Below, in pieces: positions 16,512 through 25,200 of a stretch of 64,000 bases of DNA (positions are counted from its first letter, which is position 1; every line of letters starts with the position of its first letter). Source of the stretch: Paenibacillus_G filicis (GTDB taxonomy: Bacteria > Bacillota > Bacilli > Paenibacillales > NBRC-103111). Both the position numbers and the translations under genes were made by a program. Where the stretch lies: NCBI RefSeq assembly GCF_038070315.1, contig NZ_JBBPCC010000008.1, forward strand, positions 186,001-250,000. The letters run 5' to 3'. The notes beneath the pieces are model-generated. The model ran no database searches. It was not told where the DNA came from and was given only the letters and a program-made list of their open reading frames with translations.

Positions 16512-18251
16512 ATGCGAAGAAGAGCCAGCCTGCCCATGAAATTGTTTCTCCTGTGCTTTGCGTTCGTTCTGAGCTGCGTCATGCTGATCAGTCAATTGTC
16601 TTACCGCTATATCCAGAACGAGATGACAACGAATGACGTATTTTATCTGCAGCAGATCGTGGACAAGGTCGATCAGTATCTGACTCTGAATTTCTCTTCC
16701 TTCCAGACGATTCTCTTCTCGCTGGAGACCTCCGTACAAGCCAACATGGACAATCTGGAGGTGATCCGCAATCAGGTCAGGCAGTTGTATCAGATGAACA
16801 GCGGCTATGTGAGCAATATCTATCTGATCAAAAGCGACCTGTCGATTATTGGAGGCAGCACCGCGACCCGCATTTTTGATGAAGCGCTGACGGAGAGGAA
16901 GCCGCTGTTCGATGCAGCGGACCGCAACCGGCTGACAACGATCGTCAGCGAGCCTTACCAATCGCCCTATTCCGGCTGGACCATTACGATGGTCCGGTAC
17001 TTGAACAACGCTCCCGTGCCCATGGCCGTAGCGGTCGATCTGGATCTGAAGGCCATCGAGGAGGCCTTGTTCAAAATTAACAAGCAGGAGCAGATGGACC
17101 TGGCGCTGGTGACTCCCTCCGGCCAAGTCATCGCAGGCTTCTCCCAAAGCGGCGGAGCCGTGACCGTGCAGGATCACACGTTTGCCATCGGAGATATGCC
17201 CGGGGAGCAACTGGTGGATACGAACGTGTCCCGGCTTCAGGTCCGTTCGCACGAAGGGAAGCAGATCGCTATCCTGAAGCAGCCGACGGAGAAGTTCAAT
17301 TGGTTCATTCTGTCCGTTAACGATGAATCCCGCTTGAATGCGGCGTTAAGCAGGCTGGAGAAGTATTATATGGGTCTTTTGCTTGGGGGGCTAGTGTTAA
17401 GTCTGCTCATCTCCTTCATTATTGCCAAGTATATCCGTACCCCCTTGTACAGGCTGAAGACCAAGATGAAGCGCGTGGAGCAAGGGGATCTGGAGACGGT
17501 GATTTCCCTGGACCGGAATGATGAGTTCGGCGATCTGTCCAAGGCCTTTGACCGGATGCTGGAGCAAATCGTCGAGCTGATCCGGCGGTCGGACATCCAG
17601 AATGAGCTTAGGAGAAAGCTGGAGATCCAAGTGCTGCAGTCTCAGATCAATCCCCACTTCCTGTACAATACGCTGGGCGCCATCAGCCATGTGTCCCACC
17701 TGGGGCAGCTGGATAAAGTGGATACGGTTATCGGTTCGCTGATCTCCCTGCTGGAGTATGGAGTTGCCGATGCTCCCAAGCAGGTGGTGCTCCGGGATGA
17801 GCTGCACAATGCGGAGGATTATATCGCCATCCAGAATATCCGGTACAACCGGAGCTTTCAGTTCAGCACTCATGTCGAAGAAGGCTTGATGGATTTTCCC
17901 GTATTCCGGATGCTGCTGCAGCCTCTGGTGGAGAACAGTATTTTTCACGGCTACAGCGGCGGGCAGACGGAGGGACCGATTTCCGTTCATGCCTTTCGGG
18001 ACGGGCCATTTACCGTCATCGAGGTGGCGGATCAGGGCGCAGGCATCCCCGGCGACAGGATCGGTCAACTGTTGACCTCCGAACCGGAAGAGGAGGCAAC
18101 AGGCCGGAAACGAATCGGGATGAATAACATCCACCAGCGAATCCGGTTGCATTACGGCGAGCCATACGGCCTGCAACTGATAAGCACGCCGGGGAAGGGG
18201 ACCCGTGTCCGGGCTTTATTTCCGGCAACTCCAGGGAAAGGCGGAGCGTGA
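16512..18251 (+). CDS. YesM-type sensor histidine kinase
   Basis: A 579-residue kinase: membrane helix (about 8-30), extracellular sensor domain (about 30-285), second helix (about 286-310), HAMP linker (RTPLYRLKTKMKRVEQGDLE), His-kinase domain with phospho-acceptor H382 in LQSQINPHFLYNTL, and ATPase motifs RMLLQPLVENSIFHG and VADQGAGIPG. The NPHFLYNTL box is that of the LytS/YesM class, which works with AraC-type response regulators. It presumably senses the liganded binding protein or free sugar outside the cell. Its stop overlaps the start region of the response regulator. Confidence 0.93.
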   Translation: MRRRASLPMKLFLLCFAFVLSCVMLISQLSYRYIQNEMTTNDVFYLQQIVDKVDQYLTLNFSSFQTILFSLETSVQANMDNLEVIRNQVRQLYQMNSGYVSNIYLIKSDLSIIGGSTATRIFDEALTERKPLFDAADRNRLTTIVSEPYQSPYSGWTITMVRYLNNAPVPMAVAVDLDLKAIEEALFKINKQEQMDLALVTPSGQVIAGFSQSGGAVTVQDHTFAIGDMPGEQLVDTNVSRLQVRSHEGKQIAILKQPTEKFNWFILSVNDESRLNAALSRLEKYYMGLLLGGLVLSLLISFIIAKYIRTPLYRLKTKMKRVEQGDLETVISLDRNDEFGDLSKAFDRMLEQIVELIRRSDIQNELRRKLEIQVLQSQINPHFLYNTLGAISHVSHLGQLDKVDTVIGSLISLLEYGVADAPKQVVLRDELHNAEDYIAIQNIRYNRSFQFSTHVEEGLMDFPVFRMLLQPLVENSIFHGYSGGQTEGPISVHAFRDGPFTVIEVADQGAGIPGDRIGQLLTSEPEEEATGRKRIGMNNIHQRIRLHYGEPYGLQLISTPGKGTRVRALFPATPGKGGA

Positions 18252-18253
18252 GA

Positions 18254-19867
18254 ATGAGAACCTATACCTGCCTGATCGTGGACGATGAGGATTTGATCAT
18301 TCAAAGGCTGGAGATGTTTTTTCGGGCGCTATCCGACCAGCATAAGCGGTTTCTCCTGGTCGGCAAGGCATACAGCGGGGCCAAGGGAATTGAGGAGGCG
18401 CTTCTGCTGAAGCCGGATATCATCCTGTCGGATATTGTGATGCCGCATATGGATGGGATTACCATGATTGAGGAGCTGAGGACGAAGCTTCCCGATACCC
18501 AATACATTCTGCTCACGGCTTACTCCTCCTTCGAATACGCCCAGCGGGCCATTCGGGCCCATATTATGGAGTACATCATCAAGGTACCGCTGAAGGAGGC
18601 GGAATTGAGACAGGCATTGGACAAAGCGGCAGATACACTGGATGCCATCCGTACGAAAGAAACGGAATTTCAATCGTTAAACCTCGCTGTGCGGGAAAAC
18701 AAATACAGAGTGCATAAGCAGTTTTTCAATGAGCTAATCCGGGGAGAAATAGCCGCAGACCGGGCCTCGGATTTCGGAAGCCGGATGCAGGTTGATTTCT
18801 TCCGGTCCTTCTACTGCTGCTTTATCGTGGAGCTGAGCCATTATGAAAGCTTTCGGAGAGAGTATTCGGCGGCAGATCAAGGCATTCTGAAATACGCCAT
18901 CACCAATGTCGTGGGTGAAACGCTGGCAGGATTCGGTACGGGGGCGGCATCCGAGCTGCATGATAACCGGTTTATCGGATTTCTGGCCTGGGACAAGACC
19001 CGCAGTACGATGGACACGGAGCTGGCCTGCCGAACGCTGGGCCGTCAGATCGTCGCCCATCTGAAGCAATACCTGAATCAGGAGGCCTCCGTCATGTTCA
19101 GCGCGCCCTACAGGGGTTGGGAGTCCATTAACCAGGCTTATTCGGAGGCGGCTGAAGCCTGCGAAGACCTATATTACCAGGAGACGAAAACCGTCAATAC
19201 CGGGGAGCACCGCATCCGTTACCACAACGACCGCAGGGAGGCGGTTCAGCACAAGCTGCTGGAGCTGCGCTCCTGGACCCACCGTGGGTTGTCCCGGCAG
19301 GAGCTGGATGCATGGATGGCTGAGCTCCACCAGTTTGTCCTGGAGGGTCCCATCCAGAAGCTTGTTATGGCTCCCCTGCTCAGGGAAATTTACAGGGACA
19401 TGGCCGCCCAATGGACGTCCCGCAGTGAAGCGGACATGACTACGGAAGAATTCCCGCTCTTGTTCGCGACATTCCGGGAGCAGCTTCAGTTCATAAGCGA
19501 CTTTGTCATCGAGAGCCAGCAGGAGGGGAAGGCCGTTCATCGGGCCGAGATTACCAAGGCCAGGCGCTTTATGGAGCAGAACCTGAGGGAGCGGCTGACA
19601 CTCCAGGCGATTGCCGAGCATGTCAATCTGGCTCCCACCTATTTCAGCAGCCTGTTCAAAAAAACCATGAGCGAGGGAGTGGTCGACTATATGAACCGGA
19701 GGAAGATCGACTTGTCGATCGAGCTGCTGCAGAAAAGGGACTACTCCATCCTGGAATTATGCGAGGAAACGGGAATTGTGAATGAAGGGTATTTCTGCAA
19801 GCTATTTAAGCAGCATACGGGAATGACTCCCAAGCAATATAGGAAGAAGCTGTACGGTCCCAAGTGA
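18254..19867 (+). CDS. YesN-type response regulator with AraC DNA-binding domain
   Basis: The 537 residues begin with a receiver domain (VDDED at 9-13, phospho-acceptor D60 in ILSDIVMPHMDG, T in LLTAYSS, conserved Lys in YIIKVPLKE). A long middle region (about 125-420) follows, and then a C-terminal AraC helix-turn-helix pair (LRERLTLQAIAEHVNLAPTY, SSLFKKTMSEGVVDYMNRRK, second unit ILELCEETGIVNEGYFCKLF). ATG at 18254 is preferred over an overlapping GTG at 18248. It should activate the importer and the downstream enzyme genes. It is co-transcribed with the kinase. Confidence 0.93.
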   Translation: MRTYTCLIVDDEDLIIQRLEMFFRALSDQHKRFLLVGKAYSGAKGIEEALLLKPDIILSDIVMPHMDGITMIEELRTKLPDTQYILLTAYSSFEYAQRAIRAHIMEYIIKVPLKEAELRQALDKAADTLDAIRTKETEFQSLNLAVRENKYRVHKQFFNELIRGEIAADRASDFGSRMQVDFFRSFYCCFIVELSHYESFRREYSAADQGILKYAITNVVGETLAGFGTGAASELHDNRFIGFLAWDKTRSTMDTELACRTLGRQIVAHLKQYLNQEASVMFSAPYRGWESINQAYSEAAEACEDLYYQETKTVNTGEHRIRYHNDRREAVQHKLLELRSWTHRGLSRQELDAWMAELHQFVLEGPIQKLVMAPLLREIYRDMAAQWTSRSEADMTTEEFPLLFATFREQLQFISDFVIESQQEGKAVHRAEITKARRFMEQNLRERLTLQAIAEHVNLAPTYFSSLFKKTMSEGVVDYMNRRKIDLSIELLQKRDYSILELCEETGIVNEGYFCKLFKQHTGMTPKQYRKKLYGPK

Positions 19868-19977
19868 CCCTAGCCGGTAAGGCAGCAAGATCGTATGAAT
19901 TTATCGCAAAATCATGTAAAAAAAGCCGTTCGGAAAAGTCTACCATGAATAGTAGATTATTCGTGGAGGTTGGCCTA

Positions 19978-22197
19978 ATGGAGCTTATTCAATCAGATGT
20001 AACCGTTGTGGGCGGCGGGATTGCGGGAGTATGCGCAGCTCTCGCGGCAGCCCGGAACGGGGTACGGGTCGCGCTGATCAACGACCGTTCCGTACTGGGC
20101 GGCAACGCCAGCAGTGAGGTCAGGGTGCATATTAACGGATCGGCGTATCATGGCATCAGCCCATCCTATTACGGGCGGGAGGGAGGCCTGGTGGAGGAGC
20201 TTAAGCTGAGGCTGTTCCGTTATAACCCGCTGTACAACAAGAAGCTGATGTACTCCGTGTCCGATGCGGTTCTGCTGGATCTGGTCTATGCGGAACCGAA
20301 TATTGACCTCTTCCTGAACACCAGCATTCATGAAACGGGCATGGAGGGCGGAAGAGTGGCTTGGGTGGAGGGCCTGCAGCTGGCCTCTGAACGGAAATTC
20401 CGATTTGAAAGCCCTTACTTCATCGATTGCTCGGGCGACGGTATCGTGGCCTACCAGGCGGGAGCCGCTTACCGGAGGGGGCGGGAAGCCAGCAGCGAGT
20501 TTGACGAGAGCCTGGCTCCGGAAGAGGCAGATTCCTATACCATGGGGGATACGATTCTGTTCCAGACTAGAGAGGAGAGCTTCAAGGTTCCATTCCGCAG
20601 ACCCGATTTCGCCTATGACATTACCAAGCTGAGCTTTTTTGAGAATCTCAAGAAAGGTCTGAATTCCCGCGCCCTTCCGCGCAAGCTGGGTAATCTGGGC
20701 GGTCTGTGGTGGCTGGAATACGGCGGCCAGCTGGATGTGATCGGAGATAATGAAGAAATCACGCTGGAGCTGAGAAAGCTAGTCTACGGCATCTGGGACT
20801 ACATCAAGAATAGCGGTGAATACGACAATGTGGACCATCTGATCCTCGACTACGTATGCCCGATTCCAGGAAAGCGGGAATCCCGCAGATTTATCGGCGA
20901 TTACACGCTGTCGCAGAAGGATCTGACGGAGAAGCCCCCATTGCCGGATGCGGTCGCCGTGGGAGGTTGGGCGATGGATCTGCATGCGGCCAAGGGCATC
21001 TATGACGAGGCTCCGGCCACGGCCTTTCACTTCGTTCCCGGCCTGTACAACATCCCGCTGCGCAGCCTGTACGCCAGGGATGTGCCTAATCTGCTGCTGG
21101 CGGGCCGCAATATAAGCGCCTCTCATGTGGCCTTCGGCTCTACCCGGGTCATGGCTACCTGCGGATGCATGGGACAGGCGGTGGGGACAGCCGCCGCATT
21201 ATGTGTCGGGTACGGGACGGACCCCGCTCTTGTGGGAAGAGACCGGGTGTCCGAGCTGCAAGCCCGGTTGCTGAGGGACGGACAGACGATCATGGGGATG
21301 AGGGAGGAGACGGACCCGTACTTCACCTCCGGCCTGACGGTCCGCGCTTCTTCCCAGCGGAGGTACAGCAACGAGTCCGGTACGGAGACGGCTCCGCTGG
21401 ATGGCGGTCTGTGCCTGGTGCTGCCGGTTTGTACGGATAGGGCAGAAAGTGTGGAAATCCGCGTGAAGAATGGAGGCAACTCTTCGGAGCAGCTGCAGGT
21501 GACCGTATACGGGGGAGAACGGAAGGAGACGTATATCCCGGGGCCGGAGCTGAAACGCTGCAGTTTGGACATCGCTCCCGGATATGACGGCTGGGTCCAA
21601 CTGGAGCTTGGCTGCGAGAGGCCTGCGGATGACAAGGTGTACCTAGTGCTGGAGGGCTCTGCCGAGTTGAGCGTGTATTGCAATGAGGATAAGCCGGTTG
21701 GAGCCGTCAGCTTTCTGTATCGCCCCGAATATCCGGCAAGGGTCAGGAAGTGGGACAAGAGCATCTGCTACCGGAACATGCGGCCTGAGCAGAATATGTA
21801 CGCTCCCGGCCATGTGGTCAATGGCTACTCCAGGCCGTACGGACTGCCCAACGTCTGGATCTCGGCCCGGAGGGAGGAGGCGGGGGAGCCGGATTGGCTG
21901 GAGCTGGCGTTTGCGGAGCCCAAGTCGCTGGAGGAGCTGCAGCTGGTATTCAATTCACAGCTGGATTTAGAACATTTTGACCATCCTATTGGGCCTCTGA
22001 TCAAGGAGTACAACATTCTGCTGACCCTGGCAGACGGAAGCGAACGGCTGATCGAAGTCAGGGACAATTACCTGTCGTTGAATAAGCACAAGCTTGACGC
22101 GGAGAGGGTGACCACGATCCGACTGGAGTTTCTGGCCACATACGGCTGGCCTTATTATGAGGTGTTTGCCGTGAAGCTGTATGCTCCGAAGGCCTGA
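19978..22197 (+). CDS. FAD-dependent oxidoreductase (FAD_oxidored family) linked to glycan use
   Basis: The 739-residue protein begins with a Rossmann FAD motif (VVGGGIAGVCAALAAARNG) and continues with a second FAD-family motif NDRSVLGGNASSEVRV, CSGDG (about 147-151), and a C-terminal FAD site (NLLLAGRNISASHVAFGST). These define the FAD_oxidored group that is frequent in polysaccharide-utilisation loci. From about 480 a beta-rich, discoidin-like carbohydrate-binding tail follows (YNILLTLADGSERLIEVRDN, ending YYEVFAVKLY). No signal peptide is seen, so it should act in the cytosol on imported sugar. The start at 19978 has GTGGAGG upstream; an in-frame GTG/ATG earlier adds 38 unlikely residues. 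The substrate is unknown. Confidence 0.85.
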   Translation: MELIQSDVTVVGGGIAGVCAALAAARNGVRVALINDRSVLGGNASSEVRVHINGSAYHGISPSYYGREGGLVEELKLRLFRYNPLYNKKLMYSVSDAVLLDLVYAEPNIDLFLNTSIHETGMEGGRVAWVEGLQLASERKFRFESPYFIDCSGDGIVAYQAGAAYRRGREASSEFDESLAPEEADSYTMGDTILFQTREESFKVPFRRPDFAYDITKLSFFENLKKGLNSRALPRKLGNLGGLWWLEYGGQLDVIGDNEEITLELRKLVYGIWDYIKNSGEYDNVDHLILDYVCPIPGKRESRRFIGDYTLSQKDLTEKPPLPDAVAVGGWAMDLHAAKGIYDEAPATAFHFVPGLYNIPLRSLYARDVPNLLLAGRNISASHVAFGSTRVMATCGCMGQAVGTAAALCVGYGTDPALVGRDRVSELQARLLRDGQTIMGMREETDPYFTSGLTVRASSQRRYSNESGTETAPLDGGLCLVLPVCTDRAESVEIRVKNGGNSSEQLQVTVYGGERKETYIPGPELKRCSLDIAPGYDGWVQLELGCERPADDKVYLVLEGSAELSVYCNEDKPVGAVSFLYRPEYPARVRKWDKSICYRNMRPEQNMYAPGHVVNGYSRPYGLPNVWISARREEAGEPDWLELAFAEPKSLEELQLVFNSQLDLEHFDHPIGPLIKEYNILLTLADGSERLIEVRDNYLSLNKHKLDAERVTTIRLEFLATYGWPYYEVFAVKLYAPKA

Positions 22198-22258
22198 TAA
22201 GCCGCCCCCGACTGAACTATGCTTGGATAGCCGTACAGTACAAAGGAGGTATGAGCTA

Positions 22259-25200
22259 GTGCCAGGAAAAATCAGGATATGGCTGCTGCTGAGCTTTATT
22301 TGGGTCCTGTTGGCCCCGTCGACCTACTATGGGACCGGTGAGACCGCTGCGGCCGAAACACCGCCGTACAAAACGATCATTATCGATGATGGAAGTCTTA
22401 CGATTGACGGGGTCGTCACTAGCGACCCTGGCAATGCGATCAACGGGTACTCGACGACTGGCAGGTGGAGCACGACCACTACGGTGAAGGGCTATAACAA
22501 TTCCAGCAGCAGCAGGACGGATACACTGAACAACAGCATCACCTGGAACCCGGCCTTGAAGGAGGGCAACGTCAAAATCTCCCTGTACAAGGTGGATTGG
22601 GAGGATAAAGCGGATAACCATGTCAAGCTCGAAGTTGTGCATAACGGAACGACGGATGTGCAATATCTGGACCTGCGGCCGTCGCAGGGAGGATCCGGCT
22701 GGGTAGAGCTGGGAGAGTTTTATTTCAATGGAGCGAGCAGCGAATTTGTCCGCTTGACCCGGGTGCAGCCTACGACCGGCACGATCCTGACCCGGGCCGA
22801 TGCCGTGAAGTTCGAGGGGTACATTTCGCAGCACGAGGTCCCTTTCCATACCCTGATCATGGATGACGGCGATGAAGGCTATTCCGCCTCCAGTAATTGG
22901 AAAATAAGCACGGGCGTCAAGGGCTACAACAATTCCAGCACCCGCTATACGGATACCATCCATGAGGCCATTACCTGGAATCCTCGGCTGGAGGCCGGAT
23001 TGGCGAAGATATCCGTGTACAAGCTGGATTGGGCGGATAGGGCCGACAATAATGTCAAGATCGAAATTGTCCATAACGGCCAGACCGATATTCAATACCT
23101 GAATCTGCAGCCATCGGCGGGAGGGACTGGCTGGGTGGAGCTCGGAGAATATGAGTTCAGCGGCACGGGTGCCGAGTTTGTACGGATCACCCGGGTGCAG
23201 CCTACGACCGGCAACATTGTGACCCGGTTGGATGCTTTGAAATTCGAAGGCTTCATCAAGCAGAAGGCGCCTCCTCTACCGCCTCTGCGCGACCGTACCT
23301 TATCCAATCTCACCTATGTGGAAAAAGGCAGCATCGAAAATGATACCAGCAAAGCGATTTTCTACGAGGCGTCTTGGGATGGCGGGAAGTCCATCGTACG
23401 CGATCTATACTATAAAGACGGGGTGACGGGAACCTGGGTAGCGGCCAATACGGTTCCGGAAAGACTGGAGGAGCAATGGGTCATCCTGGATGGAGACGCC
23501 GGCCTGCGGTCCAACTACTACAACACAATGAACAAAAGCTGGGTCACCTTCGACGGGATCGAGTTTACAGGCAGCCAGACTGTTGTCTTGACTGACTCCT
23601 CGCATGAAAGCGATTACAGTTTTAGCGTCACCTGGTCGATGGAGCATGATAAGCCTGAGGTCTCCTATGCCTTTACTCCCCGCCGTGACGGAAACTATGT
23701 GATTGGCTACCAGTCCTTCACCGCGGAGGCTTCCACTGAGGTGAAGGAGGTGCTGAGCGGCTTCAAATCCCATGCGAAGATGGTAGGAACGGTGGAATCC
23801 GTAGGTCTGTGGCAATTGACTGCGCCTATGGGGCTGGTGGAGAAAGCGGACGGAAATGGAGGTGCACTCACTTACGGGGTATTTGTACCCTCGGGGGAGC
23901 TGCCGCTGGAATTCGAAGCCCATGGCGGAGCCTCCAGCCAGCGCCTCGGCATAAGTCTGGTGAATAATGAGGGAAGCGTTCAGCCCATTCTGTACGCTCC
24001 CCAGTTCGGAGCCTATTCGCACATGACCGCAGAGAGCACGTACCGCTTCCGTATCGGCCTGTTGGCCCGGAATAGTACGCTGTACGATGCCTATGAGCAT
24101 ATTCTGCGCAGCGAATACGGGTATACGGCTTACCGGAAGAATGTGGCCGGGCAGTCCCTTACCGACGCCATGTTCAATATGATCGACCTGCTGAAGATCG
24201 AGCCGGACGGGGACGATTCGGTACAGTATGTGCCATCGCCTAGCGGCTGGTGGAGCCGGGCGAAGAGCTTCATCGATATCGAAAATGAAGACTCGGTACG
24301 CGCCACATCCAATGGCGTGCTGCTCAGCGCCTATTATCTGACCGGAGACGACGATCTGTACGACAGCCGCGCACTGCCCTCTGTGGAGTTTGGGGTATCG
24401 CGGAACAACTTCGGCTGGTCGCCGACGAAAAAACCGGTGTACAGCGTGCCCTCCTGGTGGAAGATGGGCTCTCTGCCCTATGATGTGTCGTCGGTCGCGG
24501 CCCTGTCCGAGCTGATGAAGGGAACGGCAGGCATCGGCAAGCTGGCGCAGGAGGAGTACCGTTACCGGAATCCGGACCAGAGCGGCAGGGGGCCTGTCAT
24601 TCAGCCTCTGATGATGTACCGGGCTACCGGCGAGGCTTTCTATCTGCAGCAGGCCAAGGCGCAGGCTGACGCCTACATTGCCCAGCACATCGACACGCCG
24701 GCTTCTGAGAACATGTCCCCGAATGAATTTATATATAACCATGGCAAGCTCTGGATGGAAATTTTGGAGCTGTACGAGGAGACCAAGGAGCAACCGTACC
24801 TGAATGCCGCTTACAAGGAAGCCAAGCGGTACGCCACGATGTTCGTGGCCCGCCCGGTACCGGAGGGAAGCTTCACGATTCCTCAGCCGGCCGCCCCGTA
24901 CCGCGAATCCTTTCACTGGCCGGCCAGCGGCAAATACGCATATCCCCGGGATGACTTCCCGGAATATGAGAGCGGAGACATGGCGGTGGACAGCTGGCTG
25001 GTTTCGCCGAGCGGCCTGACCTTCGAGGCGGCCAATACCTCCCTGTATTACCGGATGAATGCGCAGGAGGCTCCCTTCCTGCTGAGGCTGTCCCAATATA
25101 CCGGCGATACCCTGCTGCAGGACATTGCCCACAATGCGGTCATCGGACGCTATTCCAATTACCCGGGCTATTACTATAAGGGTTTTTCGGTCAGCCAGCT